A stretch of 53,721 nt of DNA from contig CAMWMK010000012.1 of assembly GCA_947175295.1 (NCBI GenBank), positions 1 through 53,721 of the forward strand, written 5' to 3'. This document shows positions 42,930-50,719 of this stretch, one piece after another. Numbering within the stretch: the first letter of the stretch is position 1; each line of letters begins with the position of its first letter. The notes below the pieces were generated by a model. That model saw nothing but the letters and a program-made list of their open reading frames with translations, did no database searches and had not been told where the DNA came from. The DNA is from an uncultured Porphyromonadaceae bacterium (GTDB lineage Bacteria; Bacteroidota; Bacteroidia; Bacteroidales; Muribaculaceae). The position numbers were made by a program, and so were the translations under genes.

Positions 42930-44237
42930 ATGAGTGAGTTCATAGTGGAAGGCGGATGCCGCCTTCAAGGCTCAATAGAGCCGCAGGGAGCGAAAAACGA
43001 AGCCCTGCAGGTGATATGCGCCACTCTTCTCACTTCCGAGAAGGTGACCATTTCCAATCTGCCGGACATAGCCGATGTCAACAACCTCATCGAACTCCTG
43101 AGCCGACTGGGAGTAAAGACGTCATACCACGACAGACATACCTGTGAGTTTCAAGCAGACAACGTAAACCTTTCCTATCTCCATACGGAGGATTTCCTAA
43201 AAAAGGCGCAGTCACTGCGCGGATCAGTCATGATCATAGGTCCGCTTGTGGCACGCTTCGGAGAGGCTGTGCTCCCTAAACCCGGAGGAGACAAAATCGG
43301 GCGCAGAAGACTTGACACTCATCTCGTAGGCTTGGAGAAACTCGGAGGAAAGTTTGACTACGATTCTTCTAAGAGAGTATACAATATTTCCGCTCCGAAA
43401 GGGCTTAACGGCATCTATATGCTTCTTGATGAAGCTTCCGTCACAGGCACGGCCAATCTCGTGATGGCAGCCGTCCTCGCAAAAGGGCAGACCACTATCT
43501 ACAACGCCGCTTGCGAGCCTTATGTGCAGCAGCTCTGCCGCATGCTTGTGCGCATGGGCGCGAAGATCGATGGCATAGGCAGCAACCTGCTCCACATCAC
43601 AGGTGTCGAATCCCTCTGGGGGGCCAACCACAGGCTACTCCCCGACATGATCGAAGTGGGCAGCTTCATCGGCATAGCGGCCATGACGGGCAGCAACCTC
43701 ACGCTGAAAAACGTAGGGATTCAGGATCTGGGCATCATCCCGGATGCCTTCTCACGCCTTGGAATCAACCTCAAGGTGAAGGGCGACGACATAATCATCG
43801 ACCAGAAGGAGATCTACGAAATCGACACATTCATCGACGGCTCAATCATGACCATAGCGGATGCCACCTGGCCGGGTCTCTCGCCCGACCTCCTGAGCAT
43901 CTTCCTCGTAGCCGCCACGCAGGCTAAGGGAAGCGTACTGATACATCAGAAGATGTTTGAAAGCCGCCTTTTCTTCGTCGATAAACTAATCGATATGGGA
44001 GCCCGCATCATACTCTGCGATCCCCACCGTGCGGCCGTCATAGGAAGCGGGAAATTCAATTCGCTCAAAGCGGCCCGAATGGTGAGTCCCGACATCCGCG
44101 CCGGCATCGCGTTGCTTATGGCGGCGATGTCGGCCAAAGGCACCAGCCGGATCGAAAACATCGACCAGATAGACCGGGGATACGAACGTATTGACGAACG
44201 CCTCAATTCCCTTGGGGCAAAAATTTTCAGAAACTGA
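42930..44237 (+). CDS. murA: UDP-N-acetylglucosamine 1-carboxyvinyltransferase MurA
   Basis: 435 residues, two EPSP-synthase-type domains. It adds enolpyruvate from PEP to UDP-GlcNAc, the first committed step of peptidoglycan synthesis. GGCRLQGSIEPQGAKNEALQ opens the active site. In the loop that holds Cys115 in E. coli, this protein reads PGGDKIGRRRLDTH, with Asp121 at the cysteine position, a replacement known to prevent fosfomycin alkylation. Start and stop overlap with rimM by one base. Confidence 0.95.
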   Translation: MSEFIVEGGCRLQGSIEPQGAKNEALQVICATLLTSEKVTISNLPDIADVNNLIELLSRLGVKTSYHDRHTCEFQADNVNLSYLHTEDFLKKAQSLRGSVMIIGPLVARFGEAVLPKPGGDKIGRRRLDTHLVGLEKLGGKFDYDSSKRVYNISAPKGLNGIYMLLDEASVTGTANLVMAAVLAKGQTTIYNAACEPYVQQLCRMLVRMGAKIDGIGSNLLHITGVESLWGANHRLLPDMIEVGSFIGIAAMTGSNLTLKNVGIQDLGIIPDAFSRLGINLKVKGDDIIIDQKEIYEIDTFIDGSIMTIADATWPGLSPDLLSIFLVAATQAKGSVLIHQKMFESRLFFVDKLIDMGARIILCDPHRAAVIGSGKFNSLKAARMVSPDIRAGIALLMAAMSAKGTSRIENIDQIDRGYERIDERLNSLGAKIFRN

Positions 44238-44776
44238 TGATCACGGAAGAAGAAATCACGTCGGTAGGCAAGCTGCTGAAGACCCACGCCCTAAAGGGGG
44301 AAATGAACATGATGCTCGACATCGATCCCGGATATCTTGAAGATGGAAATCCCGCCATCCTCGACATCGACGGCATCTACGTGCCTTTCTATGCCGAAAG
44401 CGTGCGGACGAAGGGGAGCTTCTCATATCTCGTGAAGTTTGAAGGCATCGACAGCGAGATCGAGGCAAAGAAGCTTGTCAACAAGGCCGTCTATGCTCTG
44501 CGTGACCGACTCAAGGAATTCATGCTCGACAATTATGACGAAGAGTATGCCCTATACGACGACCTGATCGGATGGACCATCGAGGAAGCCGAAGCCGGCG
44601 TGATCGGCAAGGTGGTGGAGATCGATACCAATACGGAAAATGAACTGTTTATTGTGGAGACTCCGGAAGGAAAGACCGTATATATCCCTCTTACTGAAGA
44701 CTTCATCGAAAAGATGGATGAAGATGGAAAGACTGTGTATATGCGTCTGCCCGACGGACTCCTTGACCTTAATTGA
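44237..44776 (+). CDS. rimM: Ribosome maturation factor RimM
   Basis: 179 residues. The N-terminal RimM domain (about 8-88, VGKLLKTHALKGEMNMMLD) is followed by the PRC-barrel domain (about 98-175, LIGWTIEEAEAGVIGKVVEI). It helps assemble the 30S head near S19. The ATG overlaps the murA stop in TGATG, so the two are probably co-translated. The rpsP/trmD neighbours found in other phyla are absent, as is usual in this group. Confidence 0.92.
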   Translation: MITEEEITSVGKLLKTHALKGEMNMMLDIDPGYLEDGNPAILDIDGIYVPFYAESVRTKGSFSYLVKFEGIDSEIEAKKLVNKAVYALRDRLKEFMLDNYDEEYALYDDLIGWTIEEAEAGVIGKVVEIDTNTENELFIVETPEGKTVYIPLTEDFIEKMDEDGKTVYMRLPDGLLDLN

Positions 44777-44781
44777 AAGAT

Positions 44782-45426
44782 ATGAAGATACGCAGAGTTT
44801 TTTTATCGCTGCTGTTTGCCATCGGTAGCAGCTGTTTTAATGTATCCGCACAAGACAAGAGCCTCGAAGATCTTACCTTCGCACAGATGCTTAAGTCAGT
44901 AGATCTTTCAAAAGAGCAGAAAGCAGCCGATCTGATCAAGAAATTTCAGGATCTGGAGGCACGCCAGAAGCTTATGAACGGTCCGCTCTCTCCAAAGAAG
45001 GGACCGTGCAACATCGAGGCTTTCAGGAAGAAAGAGGTGATACTCATCACCATTCCGGCCAGCGAACTTTTCGCTCCGAACTCATCAGATCTTTCAGCGA
45101 GTGCAGCCAAATATCTTGATCCGATAAAGAGATATATGAAGGATCCCGATATGTTCAGGGTGCTCCTGGTGATGCATACCGACAATACGGGTTCTTCAAA
45201 ATACCGCGACAACATAACAGCCGACCGTGTTGATGCTGTCACAGCTTGGTTTGAAGAGCAGGGCGCTGACACTTCCTATACCTTCTCCTACGCCTTCGGC
45301 GATGAGTCGCCGCTCGTGCCGAACACTTCGTATGAGAACCGCGACAAGAACCGACGGCTGGAAGTCTACCTAATGCCCGGAGCCAAGATGCTCGAGGAAG
45401 CCAAGAAAGGCAAGATCGATTTCTAA
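44782..45426 (+). CDS. OmpA-family protein, exported
   Basis: 214 residues. A signal peptide (MKIRRVFLSLLFAIGSSCFN, cut near VSAQ) is followed by a charged helical stretch and an OmpA-like C-terminal domain (about 90-205), with LFAPNSSDLSASAAKYLDPI, VLLVMHTDNTGSSKYRDNI and the peptidoglycan-binding NRRLEVYLMP end. There is no beta barrel, so it is probably periplasmic or weakly membrane bound. A TTG 9 bases upstream (44773) is possible, but the ATG gives a normal signal peptide. Confidence 0.85.
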   Translation: MKIRRVFLSLLFAIGSSCFNVSAQDKSLEDLTFAQMLKSVDLSKEQKAADLIKKFQDLEARQKLMNGPLSPKKGPCNIEAFRKKEVILITIPASELFAPNSSDLSASAAKYLDPIKRYMKDPDMFRVLLVMHTDNTGSSKYRDNITADRVDAVTAWFEEQGADTSYTFSYAFGDESPLVPNTSYENRDKNRRLEVYLMPGAKMLEEAKKGKIDF

Positions 45427-45463
45427 CAATACTGCATAATCATTGACCAGATTGGCCGGAGAA

Positions 45464-45495
45464 TTATGTATTATGATTTATGCATTATGAATTAA
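45464..45495. repeat. AATTATGCATT-type intergenic repeat
   Basis: The motif GAATTATGyATTATG recurs: here (with three overlapping units), GAATTATGCATTG at 37784-37796, the reverse complement near 46680-46693, and GAATTATGAATTGTGCATT near 50086-50105. It is always intergenic. It may be a degenerate repeat family or simply part of AT-rich promoters. Confidence 0.4.
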
Positions 45496-45496
45496 C

Positions 45497-46675
45497 ATGA
45501 AGACTCCTTATTATATAGTATACGAAGACCGCATAGAGCGAAACCTTCAGCTCCTCCGTCGCGTGGAGGAGGAGGCCGACGTGAAGATAATCATGGCTTT
45601 CAAGGCAAACGCGCTTTGGAAGACCTTCCCGATAGTAAAGCGATACTTCACGGCAAGCACTGCCAGCTCACTCAACGAGATGCAGCTCTCGCTCGATTAT
45701 CTCGGCAATGACGTGCACGCCTATTGCCCGGTCTATACAGACGAGACTTTCCCTAAGTTTCTCGCCGGTTGTTCCCACATCACGTTTAATTCCCTCGCAC
45801 AGTTCCGACGCTTCAAGCCTCAGATCGATGCATGGAATGCCGAGCATCCGGAGAAGCCCGTAAGTGCCGGTCTTCGCGTCAATCCCCACTGCAGCGTGAT
45901 CGAGACCGACATATACAATCCCTGCGTGCCCGGCAGCCGTTTCGGTGAGTCCGCATCCGCACTTGCCGATGGACTGCCGGAAGGTATCGAAGGACTTCAC
46001 TTCCATGCCCTCTGCGAGTCGGACAGCCATGACCTTGCGAAAGTGCTCGATGCGCTTAAGGAGCAGTATGGCCATCTGCTGCCAAAAGTGAAATGGCTCA
46101 ATATGGGCGGAGGCCATCTCATGACGCGAAAGGGCTACGATATAGACTTCCTCATCTCCCTGATGAAGGGTCTGCATGAGGAATATCCGGATCTGAAGAT
46201 AATCATGGAACCGGGTAGCGCCTTCATGTGGCAGACGGGCGACCTTATCACTCAAGTGCTCGATGTGGTGGAGGACGCCGGAATCAAGACGGCCATCATC
46301 GACGCCTCATTCGCATGCCATATGCCCGACTGCCTGGAAATGCCCTACAAACCAGTCATCGCCGAGGCTCTTCCGGAAGAAGAGAATACAGACCTCCGCA
46401 CCGGCGACCATCATTTCGGTGATTCCGAACGGCATACCTACCGTCTGGGCGGAAACTCCTGCTTGAGCGGAGACTTCGTAGGCGACTGGGACTTTGCAAA
46501 GCCGCTGAAGGCCGGCGACAAACTGACGCTTTGCGACATGAACCACTATACGACAGTAAAGACCAACATGTTCAACGGCATACAGCATCCCTCCATCTGG
46601 CTTCAGCCTAAGGAAGGAGAGCCGCTGCTTTTGCGCGAATTCACCTACAAGGACTACCGCGACCGAATGTCGTAA
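45497..46675 (+). CDS. nspC: Carboxynorspermidine/carboxyspermidine decarboxylase
   Basis: 392 residues. A fold III PLP decarboxylase of the alanine-racemase type. The PLP lysine is in IIMAFKANALWKTF (about 35), with the phosphate/PLP-binding LNMGGGHLM and IMEPGSAFMW, and the substrate-site SFACHMPDCLEMP. It makes spermidine or norspermidine in the aspartate-semialdehyde polyamine route that Bacteroidales use. The partner carboxyspermidine dehydrogenase is not in this window. Confidence 0.93.
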   Translation: MKTPYYIVYEDRIERNLQLLRRVEEEADVKIIMAFKANALWKTFPIVKRYFTASTASSLNEMQLSLDYLGNDVHAYCPVYTDETFPKFLAGCSHITFNSLAQFRRFKPQIDAWNAEHPEKPVSAGLRVNPHCSVIETDIYNPCVPGSRFGESASALADGLPEGIEGLHFHALCESDSHDLAKVLDALKEQYGHLLPKVKWLNMGGGHLMTRKGYDIDFLISLMKGLHEEYPDLKIIMEPGSAFMWQTGDLITQVLDVVEDAGIKTAIIDASFACHMPDCLEMPYKPVIAEALPEEENTDLRTGDHHFGDSERHTYRLGGNSCLSGDFVGDWDFAKPLKAGDKLTLCDMNHYTTVKTNMFNGIQHPSIWLQPKEGEPLLLREFTYKDYRDRMS

Positions 46676-46755
46676 TCTCAATGCATAATTCCGCGTCTTC
46701 TCAGTAGGTACGCACGACTCGTGCGTCTATAAGTGTTTTGACAAAGCATCATCGT

Positions 46756-47727
46756 ATGAACCCCGACAAATATTATTGGAGCAATAGGGCCTCCATCCAC
46801 CATATGGAGCGTCTGAAGGATTATCTACCCAAAGACAAGGATCCGCTACAGATACTCCTTAGCGGTGTGCCAAGATATGTAGAACACATAGAAGAGCAGG
46901 TAAATAGTTCCGACGGACATCGGCGCTACGATCTGCTTATCGAGTATGATATCTATCATCCCTCCCATGGCGTATATTTCGGTTGCAGGTCGACGACCCT
47001 TCCGGAATTCGACCATTCCATTGAGACCAATATAGCTCTTGAAGAATGGAATGCCGTGTTGCCGTTGGCTTTGCGACGGCTTAACAATGTCTTCCCGGAA
47101 AAGGACTTCTCCTGTCGTCTCCGCGATACAGACAATGACAACGACCGTACGTTCTGGCCTTTCTGGATCTCACTCCACGAAGATGAGTCGCCTCGCGAGG
47201 TAGGGTGTGTAGCGCTCCGCATCCTCGCTGCTGCTTATCGGGACTACATAGACGGGAAGGGCAGGGATATTTCGATTCCGGACCGAAAGGCCATCAAGTA
47301 TCCTACGGTGCGCACTGCCTTCACACGTGAAGCCTACGAATCCTTTCTGAAGCGACTTGCCGCCAATGTAGCGGCAGTATCAGGACTTGAAAAGAGGGAC
47401 GCCAATATACAGACAGCCGTCAGTATGTTTGAGACCCTTCTCCGCAGAATGGAGGAAAGGGGAGTGCTGACAAGAAACGTGGCCTATGAATATGCCTGGA
47501 ACTTAAGCAAGGACATTCCGGACGTAGAGTTTACGGCTCTCTTCAAGACATTCTTCGAGGAACTGCGGCTCCGGCTCGGACTAAACACAGCAGTCAAAGT
47601 GCCATGGAAAGACCTCATCCGCCTCATGCTGCGCCATGATGAAACTCCATTCAAGGAGCAGGTAAAGACCCTGAAAGCCCAATACGACACCATCGTAAGA
47701 ATCCGCGAATGGATAGTCGAGAAATAA
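46756..47727 (+). CDS. Unknown protein
   Basis: 323 residues, no signal peptide or membrane helix, mixed alpha/beta. I recognise no domain. Residues include YDLLIEYDIYHPSHGVYFGCR and FWPFWISLHEDESPREVGC, and the second half is helical and charged. A TTG start at 46738 is possible; the ATG is preferred. It is 80 bases after nspC, closed by the terminator at 47736, and could belong to the same transcript. Its codon use is like the neighbouring core genes, unlike the accessory block that follows. Confidence 0.75.
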   Translation: MNPDKYYWSNRASIHHMERLKDYLPKDKDPLQILLSGVPRYVEHIEEQVNSSDGHRRYDLLIEYDIYHPSHGVYFGCRSTTLPEFDHSIETNIALEEWNAVLPLALRRLNNVFPEKDFSCRLRDTDNDNDRTFWPFWISLHEDESPREVGCVALRILAAAYRDYIDGKGRDISIPDRKAIKYPTVRTAFTREAYESFLKRLAANVAAVSGLEKRDANIQTAVSMFETLLRRMEERGVLTRNVAYEYAWNLSKDIPDVEFTALFKTFFEELRLRLGLNTAVKVPWKDLIRLMLRHDETPFKEQVKTLKAQYDTIVRIREWIVEK

Positions 47728-47735
47728 ACACAATG

Positions 47736-47762
47736 AAAGCCCGAGGAAGTCCCTCGGGCTTT
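47736..47762 (+). terminator. Terminator after the unknown gene
   Basis: AAAGCCCGAGG (47736-47746) pairs exactly with CCTCGGGCTTT (47752-47762). The A run before and T run after make it work in both directions, so it may also end the small minus-strand gene at 47792. Confidence 0.85.
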
Positions 47763-47791
47763 CGCGTTAGTGGTTGCGGCGTGGGCTGGCT

Positions 47792-47911
47792 TCAGTCATC
47801 GTCGTCAAGCCAGTCACGTACTTTCTCTCCGAACGAGCGATCAGTATCGTCTTTGGAACCTTCAAGTATTCCATCGATGAATCCGCCCAGAAATTCTGAA
47901 AAAAATCCCAT
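47792..47911 (-). CDS. Small 39-residue acidic protein
   Basis: On the minus strand, ATG (47909-47911) to TGA (47792-47794). It has an amphipathic N-terminal part (MGFFSEFLGGFIDGILEG) and an acidic end (VRDWLDDDD). Support: a minus-strand TAATTTTG element at 47978-47985 gives a 60-base leader, and the terminator at 47736-47762 follows. It could be a small membrane-associated regulator or inhibitor of the divergent 515-residue protein; that role is inference. It might alternatively be a chance ORF. Confidence 0.6.
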   Translation of the reverse strand: MGFFSEFLGGFIDGILEGSKDDTDRSFGEKVRDWLDDDD

Positions 47912-47977
47912 AGCAGTTCTATTTTTGAGTTAAACAATATTGCTTATGTAAGAAATCTTTTTGATTTTCTCACTGTG

Positions 47978-48089
47978 CAAAATTAGCCTCTTTGAAACAT
48001 CTTCAAAATATACGTATAGTAAAATTAGGGAAAGGCACCTGATATTACTATACGTATATTTCCAATTGTATTCCTTTGGGATATCTTTG
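47978..48089. promoter_or_regulatory. Divergent promoters with two identical palindromes
   Basis: A 17-bp inverted repeat (48006-48022 with 48045-48061) contains the palindrome TATACGTATA twice (48009-48018, 48049-48058), exactly 40 bases apart. One copy overlaps the TTG (48004-48006) of the minus promoter whose TAATTTTG is at 47978-47985. The other covers the -33 position of the plus promoter with TATCTTTG at 48082-48089. One regulator could shut both genes. Confidence 0.65.
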
Positions 48090-48106
48090 CAAAAAAAATA
48101 AACAAT

Positions 48107-49654
48107 ATGCAAACAGACAACAATAACACGATGATTCCTGATACATCTCAATGCGATCAAAATGCGATCGTAGAGGTGCAGCCCGAGCAATTGCCTTCCC
48201 TTCTGGACAGCTATAGGGATATGACTCAAGAGATGTCTCGCTATTTTGATTCCCTCAAATCTGTAGATGTGTTCTTTGCAAAGGCATCGCAAAGATTCCA
48301 TGCTGAGAATGAAAATATATCTCAGAAAAAGGAGTATTCATCAGAAGATGTCTATGGAATGATGCAGAATCTGGCGTATGCTGCGGCAACAAAGGGAGTA
48401 GGATCAATCTATAAAGCAATCAAGACAAGCGATGTCCTTGCTCAGATAAAGCAAAAACTTATGATTGAAGGAGAGCAAAGACTGCCGAGCCTAAGAATAC
48501 TTCAAGAAAAACTGGGGAAATCATTGAATAATGCACAAAGGAAGTTGGAGAAGGCCATGTCATTTCCCAGGAATACAATTGAAGTACTTGAAAAACCATT
48601 TGATCGTCTTCGCTCGTTGATGTATATGGATATGCAGGCCCGTTTCTTGATTGCTACCTATGAAGATGCAGCAAAAGGTATGCTTCAGGATCGTGTACCT
48701 TTCCCATCGATGTATGAAGTCAATACACGGATACTTTATAACATAATAATGCCTATAGGTTCGGCTACTTCAGAAACTCAGGTCTTTGAGTTGCGTAGAA
48801 ACGCCATTGAAAGACTAATCTTGAGTATAAAAGAGAACTTTGCCGGACGTTTGCAGACAAAGCCAAGAGATTTACTGTTTGCTGCGGATTCGGGATTGAT
48901 GGCGGTGGCCATATGTGATATTGTTCCCCCGAAGGCTCGAAAGACTGATGTAGATGGCTATACTCAAATCAATGAAGACAGTATGTTGACTGCTTCCATG
49001 CATGATTATATCAAGCTTTTTCAGTTATATAGAATAGCAACCGAGAACCAGGAAAAGACATTGGCTAAAGCTTTGCTTAGCAACGACTCTCTTTGTGATT
49101 TTGTAGGTAAAATCATTGATCTGGAGGAAGTCTCTTCTCAATATGGAAAGAAGTGTAACATCTATATAATCAATAATGTACTTTTCGGTGTTCTCTCATT
49201 CCTTGCTTCAATCGATCGTCTTGGACTAAAATGGTATTGGAGTCTGCTTATTGGAATAGTGGTATTTATAGTTGGAATGCAGTTTACTCCGTTCACTTCC
49301 TTGCGTAATATTGTCAAAAAGAAACTCACTTATATCGACAATAGGATACATCTTTCGAGTATGAGGGCAGCTGGGTACACAGAGGAGATATCGCTGAAGG
49401 AAATAGAAAAATCCAACAATCGAATATTCTGGTGGACTGTCATTGGAGCTATCTTGGGATTCTTCTTTATTCCGTTCCTGGGTGGTCTTGTCATAGGAGC
49501 ACTGATTGGTGGTTGGCTTGGAGATTCCAGGGAAACTGAAGGAGAGCAGGCCTTTGACTATGAGAGTATCAAGATAGGAAGCTGGAAAGCTAATATCCTA
49601 ATGATTCTTCTCATTGCGGCGATACTATACTACGTCTATATCCTCTTCTTCTAA
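48107..49654 (+). CDS. Unknown membrane protein of the accessory block
   Basis: 515 residues. A soluble, helical N-terminal part (1-350), with charged coiled-coil-like segments near 95-170, leads into four probable membrane helices: near 355-375, 380-400, a glycine-rich hairpin 435-470 (GAILGFFFIPFLGGLVIGAL), and a final helix (about 495-515) ending in ILFF. I recognise no domain. No signal peptide, so the bulk is cytoplasmic. It uses AT-rich codons, clearly unlike the genes before it. With the two large genes at 50720 and 52432 it may form a membrane complex. Confidence 0.85.
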   Translation: MQTDNNNTMIPDTSQCDQNAIVEVQPEQLPSLLDSYRDMTQEMSRYFDSLKSVDVFFAKASQRFHAENENISQKKEYSSEDVYGMMQNLAYAAATKGVGSIYKAIKTSDVLAQIKQKLMIEGEQRLPSLRILQEKLGKSLNNAQRKLEKAMSFPRNTIEVLEKPFDRLRSLMYMDMQARFLIATYEDAAKGMLQDRVPFPSMYEVNTRILYNIIMPIGSATSETQVFELRRNAIERLILSIKENFAGRLQTKPRDLLFAADSGLMAVAICDIVPPKARKTDVDGYTQINEDSMLTASMHDYIKLFQLYRIATENQEKTLAKALLSNDSLCDFVGKIIDLEEVSSQYGKKCNIYIINNVLFGVLSFLASIDRLGLKWYWSLLIGIVVFIVGMQFTPFTSLRNIVKKKLTYIDNRIHLSSMRAAGYTEEISLKEIEKSNNRIFWWTVIGAILGFFFIPFLGGLVIGALIGGWLGDSRETEGEQAFDYESIKIGSWKANILMILLIAAILYYVYILFF

Positions 49655-49765
49655 GTAAGCCGAATTTAAAGCTTAAATCATATTCGTGCTGGCACGGCAC
49701 ATCCTATTGCAAGGATGACGTACTTCATAATAAATAGTCCACCTCGATAGAATTTAACGGATTTT

Positions 49766-49796
49766 TTGTATAATACAAAAATTTTCCTTAAATTTG
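49766..49796 (+). promoter_or_regulatory. Promoter of rod RNA 1
   Basis: TTG (49766-49768), 20 bases, TAAATTTG (49789-49796). Start near 49803. It lies about 110 bases after the 515-residue gene and no protein gene follows closely. Confidence 0.75.
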
Positions 49797-49802
49797 CGAT
49801 GT

Positions 49803-50036
49803 CGGAATTATCCGGCAGACATATTCGATGCGTTCATTGCTTCTACGACAACTGAAAATCGCCAAATCTTTCAAGAAGACGTAAGAGCAGTCAAGAGCGC
49901 TTCATGCATGCTTTGTATGGCGGTGTCTCAGGCAGATACCATCCTATACTGTCGTATGCGTGAGGTGGATTGTTTTTCTTCACAGGCGTTTGGCGATGCC
50001 TCAGTTGTAAGACGGATCAACCTTACGCATTTTTTA
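49803..50036 (+). ncRNA. Rod-shaped structured RNA 1
   Basis: Six nested helices make one long rod: 49828-49833/50025-50030, 49848-49854/50002-50008 (ACAACTG/CAGTTGT), 49858-49866/49989-49997 (ATCGCCAAA/TTTGGCGAT), 49875-49879/49977-49981, 49900-49909/49956-49965 (10 bp with G-T pairs) and 49922-49928/49934-49940. A run of six T follows the closing helix, as in an intrinsic terminator, and a strong promoter precedes it. A rod of this size resembles 6S RNA in outline, but I cannot confirm that. An 83-codon ORF over it starts inside the promoter and is rejected. Confidence 0.7.
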
Positions 50037-50118
50037 TATTTTTGAGTGTAATGATCGTACAGTTCATATCATCGTAATTATTTTTGAATTATGAATTGTG
50101 CATTAAAGATAAAGCAGT

Positions 50119-50340
50119 ATGCCAATATACAAAGTATCCACTAAATGGACAATGAACAGTGCCGGCTACCACATCGAGCCGGGCATGAGTGTCGATATCA
50201 GTACCATGTATCTGGTATCAGGGATGTGCGGTCAGATAGCCCCGCAGGTGCAGAATGCCTTCCTCTCCAAGTATGGAGTCGACCTCAAAGCCATGAACTG
50301 CCTCCACGCAGGCTTCCTCAAAGTCGAGAGACTTAAGTAG
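50119..50340 (+). CDS. Small protein, DUF6140-like
   Basis: 73 residues: MPIYKVSTKWTMNSAGYHIE, a compact beta-rich segment with PGMSVDISTMYLVSG, then QNAFLSKYGVDLKAMNC and a final strand. It resembles the small Bacteroidales family annotated DUF6140, from memory; no function is known. A TATTTTTG element lies at 50079-50086, 33 bases upstream. Codon use is more GC-rich than the genes around it. It lies between the two rod RNAs. Confidence 0.7.
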   Translation: MPIYKVSTKWTMNSAGYHIEPGMSVDISTMYLVSGMCGQIAPQVQNAFLSKYGVDLKAMNCLHAGFLKVERLK

Positions 50341-50404
50341 CATGGTTCCGGCACGCCTATAAATGCAGATTTAACGACAGCAGCAAAAAAAATCCTTAAA
50401 TCGC

Positions 50405-50434
50405 TTGCAGATTCAAAAATTATTTGTAAATTTG
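50405..50434 (+). promoter_or_regulatory. Promoter of rod RNA 2
   Basis: TTG (50405-50407), 19 bases, TAAATTTG (50427-50434). Start near 50441. It is the only good promoter in front of the 566-residue gene at 50720. Confidence 0.75.
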
Positions 50435-50440
50435 CAATAT

Positions 50441-50670
50441 CGTTGACCGAATGGCATCTTTCGGGATGTTTGGAGGTCTTCGTGAGATCAATAAATAAGG
50501 AAGCGTTATGCTCATCTTGTGAAGTGAAAACGTAGGAAATTTTCAACAGATGCAAGAGATGAGACATACAGACTTCACGTGTCCTCACGTGAGCTGCTGT
50601 CGTTACATCTGCATCTTTGGCAATTCCTACGGCCATCACTTCAGAAGTACGCATCGGCTCACGCTTTTTT
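50441..50670 (+). ncRNA. Rod-shaped structured RNA 2
   Basis: Six nested helices again: AAGCGT/ACGCTT (50501-50506/50661-50666), ATGC/GCAT (50508-50511/50651-50654), TGAAGTG/CACTTCA (50520-50526/50637-50643), CGTAGGAA/TTCCTACG (50531-50538/50624-50631), AGATGCA/TGCATCT (50548-50554/50610-50616), and the tip hairpin TCACGTG-TCCT-CACGTGA (50575-50592). TTTTTT overlaps and follows the closing helix (50665-50670). The 5' 60 bases before the first helix show no pairing. Because the next gene starts 50 bases later with no other promoter, it may be an attenuating leader or a separate RNA with read-through. Confidence 0.7.
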
Positions 50671-50719
50671 ACTTCGCCTTTATTCTACACAAAATAATAA
50701 TCTCACATCATTTAACGAA

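Noticed and set aside
47709..47933. 74-codon plus-strand ORF after the unknown gene
   Set aside because: It runs through the terminator hairpin at 47736-47762 and is antisense to the better supported 39-codon gene.
49794..50045. 83-codon ORF over rod RNA 1
   Set aside because: It starts with TTG inside the -7 promoter element, so the start would not be transcribed, and its sequence looks random, with many cysteines and methionines. The nested pairing explains the region better.
49803..50670. Retron-type msr/msd RNA
   Set aside because: No reverse transcriptase gene is in the window, and there are no a1/a2 repeats with a branching guanosine that I can identify.
50579..50719. Extended N-terminus of the 566-residue protein
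   Set aside because: It overlaps the 3' half of rod RNA 2 including its T run, and the residues are unlike the acidic AT-rich start of MNSNENAL at 50720.
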